Shown piece after piece: positions 35,467-44,968 of a DNA stretch of 64,000 nt. The position numbers and the translations under genes were made by a program. A model generated the notes under the pieces. The model did no database searches. It was not told the DNA's origin and was given only the letters and a program-made list of their open reading frames with translations. How positions within the stretch are numbered: position 1 is the first letter of the stretch; the number at the start of each line of letters is the position of its first letter. This DNA comes from an uncultured Acetatifactor sp. (lineage in GTDB: Bacteria > Bacillota > Clostridia > Lachnospirales > Lachnospiraceae). The DNA is taken from the NCBI GenBank assembly GCA_934436435.1, contig CAKSAN010000017.1, forward strand, positions 1-64,000. Reading direction: 5' to 3'.

Positions 35467-36960
35467 CTACTGGATCACCAGGTTAGAATACCCCATCAGA
35501 CTCTCATCCACAGCATGTGCGGCTTCTCTGCCTTCGCGGATCGCCCACACCACCAGAGACTGTCCTCTGTGCATATCGCCGGTGACGAATACATTTTCCA
35601 CACTGGTCTGGTATTTGCCGGGGGCAGTTTTTACGTTGGTGCGTTCATTTAATTCCACTCCGAACGCATCGGCAATATATTTCTGGGTTCCTAAGAATCC
35701 TGCTGCGATCAGCACGATCTCCGCATCCAGGATCTGTTCACTTCCGGCGATCTCCTGCATCTTCATGCGTCCGGTAGCCGGATCCTTTTCCCAGGATAGC
35801 TTCACGATCTTCACGGCTTTCAGATTGCCGTTCTTATCCTTGATAAATTCCTTGACGGTAGATTCATAGATTCTGGGATCATGTCCGTAGACCGCAATGG
35901 CTTCTTCCTGACCGTAATCGGTCTTGCAGACCTTCGGCCATTCGGGCCAGGGATTGTTCTCCGCTCTCTTGTCCGGAGCCTTGGGCATCATCTCGATCTG
36001 GGTCACGGACTTGGCACCGTGACGGATGGAGGTTCCCACGCAGTCGTTGCCGGTATCACCGCCGCCGATAATGACCACGTTCTTGCCCTTGGTCTCCACA
36101 TATTTTTTGTCTTCAAAATTCGAATCCAGCAGGCTCTTGGTATTGGCTTTCAGGAAATCCACCGCAAAATAGATTCCCTTGGCATCTCTTCCGGGAGCAT
36201 TGATGTCTCTGGGGTTGGAAGCACCGCAGGCCAGTACGACACGGTCAAAATCATGCAGCAGCTTGGATGCCTTAATGTCCTTGCCGATATCCGTGCCGGT
36301 GACGAAGGTAACGCCCTCTTCCTTCATAATATTGATCTTGCGGTCAATGATCTGCTTCTCCAGCTTCATGTTGGGAATACCGTACATCAACAGTCCTCCT
36401 ACACGGTCGGAGCGCTCGAACACCGTTACCAGATGTCCTCTCTGATTTAACAGATCCGCCGCAGCCAATCCGGAAGGACCGCTGCCGATGACTGCCACCT
36501 TTTTGCCGGTGCGCACCACAGGGGGCTTGGCTGCCGCATAACCCTCGCTGTAGGCGTTTTCAATAATTGCATATTCGTTCTCCTTGGTGGAGACCGGATC
36601 CCCGTTCAGTCCGCAGGTACATGCCGCCTCACACAGGGCCGGACACACTCTGGAAGTGAACTCGGGGAAATTGTTGGTCTTCTTCAGACGGTTGTAAGCC
36701 TGCTGCCAGTTGCCGGTATATACCAGATCGTTCCACTCCGGCACCAGATTGTGCAGGGGGCATCCGCTGGCCATACCGCAGATCATCATGCCCGACTGGC
36801 AGAACGGCACGCCGCATTCCATACATCTGGCACCCTGTAAGCGCTGCTTTTCCTTCGGCAGATGCTCATGGAATTCGTTAAAATGCTGTATTCTCTTCTT
36901 AGGATCCTCAGCCACGCTGACTTCCCTTTTATATTCCATAAATCCCGTTGGTTTTCCCAT
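35467..36960 (-). CDS. gltD: Glutamate synthase small subunit (NADPH)
   Basis: Passes electrons from NADPH to the large subunit for glutamate formation. The 497-residue protein has the N-terminal Fe-S domain (ARCMECGVPFCQ near 45; C-P-A-L-C-E-A-A-C-T-C-G near 110). An FAD Rossmann motif G-S-G-P-S-G-L-A-A-A lies near 158 and the NADPH motif I-I-G-G-G-D-T-G-N-D near 295. V-F-V-T-G-D-M-H-R-G-Q-S near the end closes the FAD site. It lies ten bases after gltB. A homologous module occurs in the hydrogenase-linked gene at 18189-20042. Confidence 0.96.
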   Translation of the reverse strand: MGKPTGFMEYKREVSVAEDPKKRIQHFNEFHEHLPKEKQRLQGARCMECGVPFCQSGMMICGMASGCPLHNLVPEWNDLVYTGNWQQAYNRLKKTNNFPEFTSRVCPALCEAACTCGLNGDPVSTKENEYAIIENAYSEGYAAAKPPVVRTGKKVAVIGSGPSGLAAADLLNQRGHLVTVFERSDRVGGLLMYGIPNMKLEKQIIDRKINIMKEEGVTFVTGTDIGKDIKASKLLHDFDRVVLACGASNPRDINAPGRDAKGIYFAVDFLKANTKSLLDSNFEDKKYVETKGKNVVIIGGGDTGNDCVGTSIRHGAKSVTQIEMMPKAPDKRAENNPWPEWPKVCKTDYGQEEAIAVYGHDPRIYESTVKEFIKDKNGNLKAVKIVKLSWEKDPATGRMKMQEIAGSEQILDAEIVLIAAGFLGTQKYIADAFGVELNERTNVKTAPGKYQTSVENVFVTGDMHRGQSLVVWAIREGREAAHAVDESLMGYSNLVIQ

Positions 36961-36970
36961 GACTTACCTC

Positions 36971-39900
36971 CTACTTTCTGGTGTTGGCATAGAATGCTTC
37001 GATCTGTGCCTGTTCTGCGCTCAGTCCCTTTTCCTCCATCTGGACGATGGTCTTTAAGACTCTCTCGTAATCATGAGGGATAATTTTCTTAAACTTGGGC
37101 AGATACTCTCCAAAGTTATCCAGCACTTCCTTACCCTTGGCGGAATTGGTCAGTGCCACATGCTCCTGGATCATGGATTTCAGTTCCAGCACATCATATT
37201 TGGATGTAATCTCGCTGGAAGATACCATTTCCTTGTTTAATCTCTTATACAGATCGTTGCCTTCATCCAGTACATAAGCGATACCGCCGCTCATACCGGC
37301 TGCAAAGTTCTTACCGGTCATGCCCAGGACTACCACCCGGCCGCCGGTCATGTACTCACAGCCGTGGTCGCCTACACCCTCAACAACTGCGATGGCACCG
37401 GAGTTACGAACGCAGAAACGTTCGCCTGCCACACCATTGATAAATGCCTTGCCGGAGGTTGCACCGTACAGTGCCACGTTTCCGATGATGATATTCTCCT
37501 CCGCCTTGAATTTGCTGCCCTGGGGAGGATATACCACCAGCTTGCCACCGGACAGGCCCTTGCCGAAGTAGTCGTTGCTGTCGCCTACCAGTTCCAGGGT
37601 CAGGCCCTTGGGAATAAAGGCTCCGAAGGACTGTCCGCCGGCACCCTTACACAGTACGTGGTAGGTATCCTCTTCCACATCATCGCCCAGTTTTCTGGTA
37701 ATCTCACTTCCGAGGATCGTACCGAAAGCGCGGTCGGTGTTGCTGACATCCACTTCAATGCTGCGCTTCTGTCCTGCGTCGATGGCTTTGCCCAGCTGCT
37801 TTAACAGCACCTTCTCATCCAGGGTCTTCTCCAGCTGGAAGTCATAGACCTGCCTGGGATCGAAGGTCACCTTCTGTTTGCTGCCTTCGTAAGGATTGCT
37901 CAGGATCTGGGTCAGATCCACTTCCTCCTGACGCTCATTCAGATGCTCTTTTCTCTTCAACAGATCGGTTCTGCCTACCAGTTCATCTACGGTACGCACG
38001 CCCAGTGCTGCCATGTATTCCCGCAGCTCCTGTGCGATAAATTTCATAAAGTTTTCCACATATTCCGGCTTACCGCGGAAGTTTTTCCGCAGTTCCGGGT
38101 TCTGGGTAGCCACACCTACCGGACAGGTATCCAGATTACATACTCTCATCATGACACAGCCCATGGTCACAAGGGGTGCGGTAGCAAAACCGAATTCCTC
38201 GGCACCGAGGATGGCTGCGATGGCTACGTCTCTGCCGCTCATAAGCTTACCGTCCGTCTCGATGCGTACCTTGTTACGCAGTCCGTTCATGATCAGGGTC
38301 TGATGGGTCTCTGCCAGTCCCAGCTCCCAAGGAAGTCCGGCATTGTGGATGGAGTTTCTCGGTGCCGCACCGGTACCTCCGTCATAACCGGATACCAGAA
38401 TGACCTGCGCTCCTGCCTTGGCCACACCGGCTGCTACGGTTCCCACACCGGCTTCGGATACCAGTTTTACGGAAATTCTTGCCTGGGTGTTGGCATTTTT
38501 CAGATCGTAGATCAGCTGCGCCAGATCCTCAATGGAGTAAATATCGTGATGAGGGGGCGGAGAGATCAGGGACACGCCGGGGGTGGAGTGTCTGGTCTTG
38601 GCGATCCAGGGATATACCTTTCCTCCGGGCAGATGTCCGCCCTCGCCGGGTTTTGCTCCCTGCGCCATCTTGATCTGGATCTCCTGTGCGCTGACCAGAT
38701 AACGGCTGGTGACACCGAAACGTCCGCTGGCTACCTGCTTGATGGCGGAACAACGGTTCAGTCCGTCCGGTCCTACGGTCAGACGATCCAGATCCTCACC
38801 GCCTTCACCGGAGTTGCTCTTGCCGTGCAGATGGTTCATGGCAATGGCCATGGTCTCATGGGCTTCCTTGGAAATGGAACCGTAGGACATGGCACCGGTC
38901 TTAAATCTGGTCACGATGGACTCTACCGGCTCTACCTCCTCAATGGGCACACCCTTCTTCGGATAATTGAAATCCATCAGTCCTCTGAGGTTCTTGATGG
39001 AATCTTCGTCGTTTACCATGGCGGTGTACTGTTTGAACATCTGGTAATCACCGCGTCTGGTGGATTCCTGTAACATATGGATGGTAGCGGGGTTGTACAG
39101 GTGCTCGTCACCGCCGCTGCGCATCTTGTGATGTCCGGGGCTGTTCAGGGTCAGATCGTTTTTCAGTCCCAGAGGATCAAATGCCTGAGAGTGCAGATCG
39201 TCTACCTGCTGCTCAATATCTTTTAAGGTAATACCTCCCACACGACATACCGTGTTGGAGAAATACTTGCTGATGACTTCCGGTGCGATACCGATGGCCT
39301 CGAAGATCTGGGATCCCTGATAGGACTGGATGGTGCTGATACCCATCTTGGATGCGATCTTGACGATGCCGTGAAGGACAGCGTTGTTGTAATCATCCAC
39401 TGCCGCATAATAATCCTTGTCCAGCATGTTGCTCTCAATCAGTTCCCGGATAGTATCCTGTGCCAGATAAGGGTTGATGGCGCAGGCACCGTAACCGAGC
39501 AGAGTAGCAAAATGGTGTACCTCTCTGGGTTCACCGGATTCCAGAATCAGTGCGACTCTGGTTCTCTTCTTGGTGCGTACCAGATACTGGTTCAGGGCAG
39601 ATACGGCCAACAGGGAAGGAATGGGCACATGGTTCTCATCCACGCCTCTGTCGGACAGGATCAGGATGTTCACTCCGTCTCTGTAAGCTCTGTCCACTTC
39701 CACGAACAGACGGTCAATGGCACGCTCTAAGCTGGTGTTCTTATAATATACGATAGGTACGACTTCTACCTTGAAGCCATCTACTTTCATGTTCTTGATC
39801 TTTAACAGATCGGTGTTGGTCAGGATCGGGTTGTTGACCTTCAGAACGTTACAGTTCTTCGGGGTCTCCTCCAGAATGTTGCCCTCGGTACCGATGTATA

Positions 39901-41518
39901 CGGTGGTGGAGGTTACGATCTCCTCTCGGATGGCATCGATGGGCGGGTTGGTCACCTGCGCGAACAACTGCTTGAAATAATGGAACAGCGGATGGTTCGT
40001 CTTGCTCAGCACGGGCAGGGGGGTATCCACACCCATGGCTGCGATGGCTTCACTGCCGTTCTTCGCCATCGGCAGAATACTCTGTTTCATTTCATCGTAG
40101 GTGTAACCGAAGGCTTTCTGCATCCGCTGACGTTCTTCGTAGGTGTACTCCGGAACACGCTGGTTCGGGATGTGGATGCTCTTAAGCTCTGTCAGGTTGT
40201 TGTCCAGCCATTCGCCGTAAGGCTGTCTGGAAGCATATTTTTCCTTGATCTCCTCATCGTCAATGACTCTGCCCTGTACGGTATCCACCAGAAGCATCTT
40301 GCCGGGACGGAGTCTTTCCTTTATCTTGATCTTCGTGGGATCGATGGGAAGGACACCTACCTCGGAGGACAGGATCAGGGTGTCGTCGTCGGTAATCAGA
40401 TAACGGGAAGGTCGCAGTCCGTTTCTGTCCAGCACGGCACCCATGATATCTCCGTCGGAGAACAGGATGGATGCGGGACCGTCCCAGGGCTCCATCATGG
40501 TAGCGTAATACTGGTAGAAATCTCTCTTGGTCTGGGACATGGCCTTGTTGTTCGCCCAAGGCTCCGGAATGGCGATCATGATTGCCAGAGGCAGCTCCAT
40601 GCCGCTCATCACCAGAAATTCCAGCGTATTGTCCAGCATAGCGGAGTCGGATCCGGTCTTGCTGATAGCGGGCAGTACCTTGTGCAGCTGTCCCTTCAGA
40701 TGTTCGGATTCCATGTTCTCCTCCCGGGCCAGCATCTTATCAGCATTGCCCCGGATGGTGTTGATCTCGCCGTTGTGTACCATCAGACGGTTCGGATGGG
40801 CACGTTCCCAGCTGGGATTGGTGTTGGTGGAGAAACGGGAATGCACCATGGCAATGGCGGATTCGTAATCTTCGCTCTGTAAGTCTGCAAAGAAGGTACG
40901 CAACTGTCCCACCAGGAACATTCCTTTATATACGATGGTTCTGCTGGAAAGAGAAACTACATAGGTATCATCGGAAGACTGCTCGAAGACACGTCTTGCG
41001 ATGTAGAGTCTGCGGTCAAAGGGAAGCCCTTTTTCCACATCGGCGGGCTTCTTCACGAATCCCTGCATGATGTAGGGCATGCACTCCACGGCCTTATGTC
41101 CCAGTACATTGGGGAAGGTAGGTACTTCACGCCAGCCTAAGAATTCCATTCCTTCTTTTTCCACAATGATCTCGAACATCTTCTTGGCCTGATTGCGACG
41201 CAGCTCTTCCTGGGGGAAGAAGAACATACCGACGCCGTATTCTCTCTCTCCGCCGATATCCATGCCCAGAGCCTTGGTCACTCTGGCAAAAAATTTGTGG
41301 GGGATCTGGGTCAGAATACCGACACCGTCACCGGTCTTGCCTTCCGCATCCTTACCGGCTCTATGCTCCAGATTCTCTACAATCTTCAGCGCATTCTCTA
41401 CGGTCGCGCGGCTCTTCTCTCCGTGAATATTGACACAGGCTCCGATACCGCAGTTATCATGCTCAAATTCTTCCCGATATAACGGTGCCTTGGGCAGCTC
41501 CTGTTTTACATCAAACAT
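36971..41518 (-). CDS. gltB: Glutamate synthase large subunit
   Basis: Transfers the glutamine amide to 2-oxoglutarate. The 1515-residue length is standard. After a short propeptide the N-terminal nucleophile is Cys23 (D-N-C-G-I-G-A-C). An FMN barrel follows, with the 3Fe-4S motif in V-C-N-L-D-T-C-P-V-G-V-A (about residue 1135), and a C-terminal GXGXG beta-helix near 1290-1450. AAAGGAG lies before the ATG. It is first in a gltB-gltD operon. Upstream, a promoter (41628-41656) reads straight into a terminator-like hairpin (41576-41619), so attenuation is possible. Confidence 0.97.
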   Translation of the reverse strand: MFDVKQELPKAPLYREEFEHDNCGIGACVNIHGEKSRATVENALKIVENLEHRAGKDAEGKTGDGVGILTQIPHKFFARVTKALGMDIGGEREYGVGMFFFPQEELRRNQAKKMFEIIVEKEGMEFLGWREVPTFPNVLGHKAVECMPYIMQGFVKKPADVEKGLPFDRRLYIARRVFEQSSDDTYVVSLSSRTIVYKGMFLVGQLRTFFADLQSEDYESAIAMVHSRFSTNTNPSWERAHPNRLMVHNGEINTIRGNADKMLAREENMESEHLKGQLHKVLPAISKTGSDSAMLDNTLEFLVMSGMELPLAIMIAIPEPWANNKAMSQTKRDFYQYYATMMEPWDGPASILFSDGDIMGAVLDRNGLRPSRYLITDDDTLILSSEVGVLPIDPTKIKIKERLRPGKMLLVDTVQGRVIDDEEIKEKYASRQPYGEWLDNNLTELKSIHIPNQRVPEYTYEERQRMQKAFGYTYDEMKQSILPMAKNGSEAIAAMGVDTPLPVLSKTNHPLFHYFKQLFAQVTNPPIDAIREEIVTSTTVYIGTEGNILEETPKNCNVLKVNNPILTNTDLLKIKNMKVDGFKVEVVPIVYYKNTSLERAIDRLFVEVDRAYRDGVNILILSDRGVDENHVPIPSLLAVSALNQYLVRTKKRTRVALILESGEPREVHHFATLLGYGACAINPYLAQDTIRELIESNMLDKDYYAAVDDYNNAVLHGIVKIASKMGISTIQSYQGSQIFEAIGIAPEVISKYFSNTVCRVGGITLKDIEQQVDDLHSQAFDPLGLKNDLTLNSPGHHKMRSGGDEHLYNPATIHMLQESTRRGDYQMFKQYTAMVNDEDSIKNLRGLMDFNYPKKGVPIEEVEPVESIVTRFKTGAMSYGSISKEAHETMAIAMNHLHGKSNSGEGGEDLDRLTVGPDGLNRCSAIKQVASGRFGVTSRYLVSAQEIQIKMAQGAKPGEGGHLPGGKVYPWIAKTRHSTPGVSLISPPPHHDIYSIEDLAQLIYDLKNANTQARISVKLVSEAGVGTVAAGVAKAGAQVILVSGYDGGTGAAPRNSIHNAGLPWELGLAETHQTLIMNGLRNKVRIETDGKLMSGRDVAIAAILGAEEFGFATAPLVTMGCVMMRVCNLDTCPVGVATQNPELRKNFRGKPEYVENFMKFIAQELREYMAALGVRTVDELVGRTDLLKRKEHLNERQEEVDLTQILSNPYEGSKQKVTFDPRQVYDFQLEKTLDEKVLLKQLGKAIDAGQKRSIEVDVSNTDRAFGTILGSEITRKLGDDVEEDTYHVLCKGAGGQSFGAFIPKGLTLELVGDSNDYFGKGLSGGKLVVYPPQGSKFKAEENIIIGNVALYGATSGKAFINGVAGERFCVRNSGAIAVVEGVGDHGCEYMTGGRVVVLGMTGKNFAAGMSGGIAYVLDEGNDLYKRLNKEMVSSSEITSKYDVLELKSMIQEHVALTNSAKGKEVLDNFGEYLPKFKKIIPHDYERVLKTIVQMEEKGLSAEQAQIEAFYANTRK

Positions 41519-41575
41519 ATAGTTCTCCTTTCCGGTTTTCTATTTCTCTCTTCTCGTGTTTTGATTTCGACTAAT

Positions 41576-41619
41576 AAAAAAGGTCGCAATGAGACTCTTT
41601 CGAGCGCCTCATTGCGACC
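41576..41619 (-). terminator. Strong hairpin-terminator in the gltB upstream region
   Basis: GGTCGCAATGAG (41582-41593) pairs perfectly with CTCATTGCGACC (41608-41619); a CTC-GAAA-GAG mini-hairpin lies in the loop. On the minus strand TTTTTTATT follows. It may end the glycosyltransferase transcript or attenuate gltB. Confidence 0.8.
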
Positions 41620-41627
41620 TTTTCTGT

Positions 41628-41656
41628 ACTATACACCTATTTTTCTCATTTGTAAA
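41628..41656 (-). promoter_or_regulatory. Promoter immediately upstream of the gltB leader hairpin
   Basis: TTTACA and TATAGT are separated by 17 bases on the minus strand. The predicted start (near 41621) lies within a few bases of the hairpin stem. Confidence 0.6.
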
Positions 41657-41781
41657 TATAGATTTTTCTATGAATTGTCAGATAATTTGTCAATTCTATT
41701 ATTTATATCACTATTGTCTGGAAATTGCACTAATTTTCTTTTCGAAAGGGTATCTCTCACACAATTCTTTTTTGTTTTCCC

Positions 41782-42585
41782 CTATTTTTCCTGTTTCCGG
41801 CCATACACCTTGCTCATCAGTTTCTGATATATTGCAGAGAAATGTTTACTCTCCGCCATGGCGGTCCGGAGGGGTGCCAGAGTCAGCGCCATGACCGTTC
41901 GGTAACGGAACAATTCTCCGGGCTTCATGTATTTTGCCGTGATCTCTTTATGCTCTGCGGCACCGCGCTTTAAATTCTCCTTTGTCTCGGAGTAGCCACC
42001 GCCCTCGTAGGAGGATACGGTAAGTCCCAGATACTGCATAGGAGCCTTGGCCCGGTAATAGCACCACAGGAAATGCTCGTAATCCGCACGGATCCGGTAT
42101 TTCGGCTCGTAAGGCTTCTGCCGGCACAGATCTGCTGAGTAGAAGCAGGACTGGTGGCAGGGAATGTTGCGGTAGCAGACAAAGCCGGTGATGTGGGGTG
42201 GGGAGGATATCTTTGTATCTGTTTTCGCGCTGTAGGTATCTCCGTAATAGATGCCCTGAAGCTTAGCCGGATGCTGTTCCATGTACTCTGCGGTGTGCGC
42301 CAGAACCTCGTTGTCATAGAAAAAGTCTCCGCAGTTTAAAAACAGGATATAGTCTCCTGTCACATGGGCGACCGCCTGGTTCATGGCCTCGTAGATGCTG
42401 TGATCCTGCTCCTGACAGAGGTGGATCCTCGGATCACGGCGCATGGACTCTATGGAGCCGTCACGGCTGCCGCCGTCCTTGACGATGACTTCCAGATCCG
42501 GGTAGGTCTGGCTTAAGATGCTGTCTAAGGTCTGATTCAGTTTTTTGCCGGAGTTTAAGCATACTACGATAATGCTGAATTTCAT
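41782..42585 (-). CDS. Family 2 glycosyltransferase
   Basis: A 267-residue cytosolic GT-A enzyme that likely adds a sugar to a lipid or glycan acceptor. It begins M-K-F-S-I-I-V-V-C-L-N-S-G-K and has V-K-D-G-G-S-R-D-G-S near residue 40. In place of the usual DxD it has N-C-G-D-F-F-Y-D near 100, a variant seen in this family. A probable catalytic/acceptor region is I-R-A-D-Y-E-H-F-L-W near 178. It stands alone, with no other polysaccharide genes adjacent, so its product cannot be named. Confidence 0.9.
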   Translation of the reverse strand: MKFSIIVVCLNSGKKLNQTLDSILSQTYPDLEVIVKDGGSRDGSIESMRRDPRIHLCQEQDHSIYEAMNQAVAHVTGDYILFLNCGDFFYDNEVLAHTAEYMEQHPAKLQGIYYGDTYSAKTDTKISSPPHITGFVCYRNIPCHQSCFYSADLCRQKPYEPKYRIRADYEHFLWCYYRAKAPMQYLGLTVSSYEGGGYSETKENLKRGAAEHKEITAKYMKPGELFRYRTVMALTLAPLRTAMAESKHFSAIYQKLMSKVYGRKQEK

Positions 42586-42618
42586 ACGTTGCTCCTTTAT
42601 AATATCTCATTATGCCTC

Positions 42619-42772
42619 GCAGTTTTAAACAGGGTAAGGAACGCGGCACGCGCGTGCTTTAGCACGTTACGCTCGTATCGCAGAGCGCAGCGGTACATAA
42701 GTGACCAAAGTACGGTTACTAAGTGCCGACGTCTGCTTACGGCCTGCTTATCCTTACCCTGTTTTCGACTGC
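42619..42772. repeat. 154-bp element with perfect 14-bp terminal inverted repeats and internal hairpins
   Basis: AAACAGGGTAAGGA (42627-42640) and TCCTTACCCTGTTT (42751-42764) are perfect inverted repeats, extended outward by GCAGT/ACTGC (42619-42623 and 42768-42772). The interior holds the palindrome GCACGCGCGTGC (42646-42657), a GTGC-TTTA-GCAC hairpin (42654-42665), and a longer imperfect stem from CGGTAC (42691) to GTGCCG (42728). The 12-mer CGCAGAGCGCAG (42679-42690) recurs at 26403-26414. It has no coding capacity, and fits a MITE/REP-like palindromic element or structured RNA. Confidence 0.7.
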
Positions 42773-42844
42773 CGGGTTATGATAACCATTCAGATATATC
42801 TTATTAAATACTTTTGGATGACAAAAAATTTATTTCGTTCTTGG

Positions 42845-44380
42845 TTAGAATATATTTTTCTGTCTGTGCAACATTCCAAGAGACACCACTGCTGCCACCA
42901 GGAATACCACGCACACGGGCCAGCTGACGAAGCCGGTGACCGCGATGGCAGTGTAGGACAGGCAGTAGGCGAGGACATTGGATGCCACATGAACGAACAC
43001 TGCCATTTTGAACTCCCCGAAATACTCATAGGCATAAGCCATCAGGCAGCCGATAAGGAAGCCATAGACACCCTGCACGTAATTCATATGGTAGACACCG
43101 AAGATCAGTGCGGACAGGGCAATGGCCAGCTTTAAGTCCATGAATCTGCGCAGGTAGCCGTAGATGATTCCACGAAACAGCAATTCCTCTGCAATCGGAG
43201 AAATAAAACCAAATACGAGAATGCCTACAATAAAGTGTGCGGAATACTGTTGGGACACCACTTCGGTATAGGCTTCGGACTTATTGGTCACGCCCAGAAG
43301 TTCAAACAGAAGGTTAAAGCCGATGACAGCACCAATAGTGGCTGCCACCAGCAGCGCATATTTTGCCTTTCCCTCTTTTTTCAGGTGGCTTAGGTGCATA
43401 TCCTCTTTGTTCTTCGTGATCAGAAGCTTTGCCGTGGACCATACCACCAGAGCTCCGCCGATGAAGCCCAATGCCGCTATGATACTGGACACATCCCCGG
43501 AGTAGCCGTTGTAGGCTCCGGTCTCATCCCGCAGGATCAGCAGATCCACCAGTCCCCCGGAAGCCCCGGACTGCGCCAGCTGATACAAAAGTGCCAGCAA
43601 TGCATACTGCACCGCATTGCGCACCAGAATAAACATCAGGAACGAATACACCATAGTCCAGATTCTCTGATACATGGGATTTTTCTTCTTATTGTCTGAA
43701 TTGCTGTCTGCCAGTTCTTCGCTGCCCCGGAGCAGGAATTTTTCCAGTTCCTCCACAGATTGTACAATATAATCCGCTTTTGCTTCCTTTAGCTCTTCCT
43801 TGCTTCCGTAGCCGTAGGTCACACCCACGCTCTCCACGCCCAAGGCTCTGGCTCCCTCCACATCGAACTTTCTGTCACCGATCATGTAGACCTGATCCGG
43901 CTCTATGGGATTCTCCCCGAACAGCTGATGCAGAGTCTCCTGCACCACCTGATCCTTCGTCTCTCTTGTGCCGTCCAGCTCACTGCCTACCACTACGGCG
44001 AAATATTTTTTCAAATGGAAATGCTCCAGGATCCGCTCCACAAACACCTGTGGCTTGCTGGATGCCACAGCCAGGAAAAAGCCTTTGGACTGTAAATTTT
44101 TCAGCATTTCGGGAATCCCGGTATAAACTTCATTTTCAAAAATTCCCGTGTCCCGAAACCGTTCTCTGTATTTTTCCACGGCCTCTTCTGCCTGCTCAGC
44201 GGTAAAAGCGTAGAATTCCATAAAACTGTCCCGTAAGGGCGGCCCGATAAAGGGCTCCAGCTTGTCCAGATCCGGCTCCTCAATGCCGAAGGAGTGCAAT
44301 GCATACTGCACACAGGTGGTAATTCCGATTTTGGGATCTGTCAGCGTACCGTCCAGATCAAACAGCAGATATTTTTTCAT
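42845..44380 (-). CDS. Fusion of a HAD-family phosphatase and a CPBP intramembrane protease
   Basis: The 511-residue protein joins two unrelated enzymes. Residues 1-215 form a phosphoglycolate phosphatase-like HAD hydrolase: DLDGTLTD with nucleophile Asp8 and Asp10, A-S-S-K near 106, and IGDRKFDVEGA near 168-177. After a charged linker (~218-236) a C-terminal membrane part of about seven helices follows. It carries the CPBP/CAAX protease motifs: E-E-L-L-F-R (398-403), F-G-V-Y-H (428-431-type His) and H-V-A-S-N (464-468). All catalytic residues appear intact in both halves. The cytosolic HAD domain may be regulatory or act on a related substrate; this is inferred. It lies between greA and the repeat element. 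Confidence 0.87.
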   Translation of the reverse strand: MKKYLLFDLDGTLTDPKIGITTCVQYALHSFGIEEPDLDKLEPFIGPPLRDSFMEFYAFTAEQAEEAVEKYRERFRDTGIFENEVYTGIPEMLKNLQSKGFFLAVASSKPQVFVERILEHFHLKKYFAVVVGSELDGTRETKDQVVQETLHQLFGENPIEPDQVYMIGDRKFDVEGARALGVESVGVTYGYGSKEELKEAKADYIVQSVEELEKFLLRGSEELADSNSDNKKKNPMYQRIWTMVYSFLMFILVRNAVQYALLALLYQLAQSGASGGLVDLLILRDETGAYNGYSGDVSSIIAALGFIGGALVVWSTAKLLITKNKEDMHLSHLKKEGKAKYALLVAATIGAVIGFNLLFELLGVTNKSEAYTEVVSQQYSAHFIVGILVFGFISPIAEELLFRGIIYGYLRRFMDLKLAIALSALIFGVYHMNYVQGVYGFLIGCLMAYAYEYFGEFKMAVFVHVASNVLAYCLSYTAIAVTGFVSWPVCVVFLVAAVVSLGMLHRQKNIF

Positions 44381-44452
44381 TCTTAATAATTCCTTTTTTG
44401 TAATTGTTCTGTGCCATGTAATTATTTCAAAATATTCGTGGAATGCCGAGGA

Positions 44453-44953
44453 CTAGAAGCTGCGGATCTTGTCCCCGTCATCCTCGGTATTTTTCAGTGC
44501 CTTGATCTCCACGTCATACTCTATATTTGCATTGACCTGCACATGGACGATGTCGCCCACTTTTTTTCCAAGCAGAGCCTTGCCCAGCGGGGATTCATTG
44601 CTGATCAGGCCTTCCAGAGAGTTCCCTCGCACGGTGGTCACGATCTTGTAATCCTCCTGGGTGCCGTCATCAATGAATTCCACGGTAACAGTGTTGTTGA
44701 TGCCCACTTCATCCGCTGCAGAACTCTCGGAGATGACCTTTGCGGTCCGGATCATTCTCTCCAGATAGCGGATCCGGCTCTCATTCTGGTTCTTGTATTT
44801 TTTGGCCGCATAATATTCAAAATTCTCACTGAGATCGCCGTGGGCTCTGGCTTCCTTCACGTCCTCCAGTGCCTTGGGACGCACCACCAGCTTGCGGTAC
44901 TCGATCTCCTCTTCCATTTTTTTGATGTCACTGGGTGTTAATTCGTCGTACAT
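44453..44953 (-). CDS. greA: Transcription elongation factor GreA/GreB family
   Basis: Rescues backtracked RNA polymerase by inducing transcript cleavage. The 166-residue protein has the N-terminal coiled coil with the tip motif A-H-G-D-L-S-E-N-F-E-Y-Y-A-A-K (near 40-55) and a C-terminal FKBP-like domain with S-N-E-S-P-L-G-K-A-L-L-G-K-K-V-G-D. The tip acidic residues Asp and Glu are present. It is encoded 15 bases after the MraY-like gene. Confidence 0.93.
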   Translation of the reverse strand: MYDELTPSDIKKMEEEIEYRKLVVRPKALEDVKEARAHGDLSENFEYYAAKKYKNQNESRIRYLERMIRTAKVISESSAADEVGINNTVTVEFIDDGTQEDYKIVTTVRGNSLEGLISNESPLGKALLGKKVGDIVHVQVNANIEYDVEIKALKNTEDDGDKIRSF

Positions 44954-44968
44954 AATAATCCTTCTTTC

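Noticed and set aside
41576-41619. ANTAR-type antitermination leader before gltB
   Set aside because: Only one hairpin is present and its cap is GAAA, not the paired hexaloops needed for ANTAR binding.
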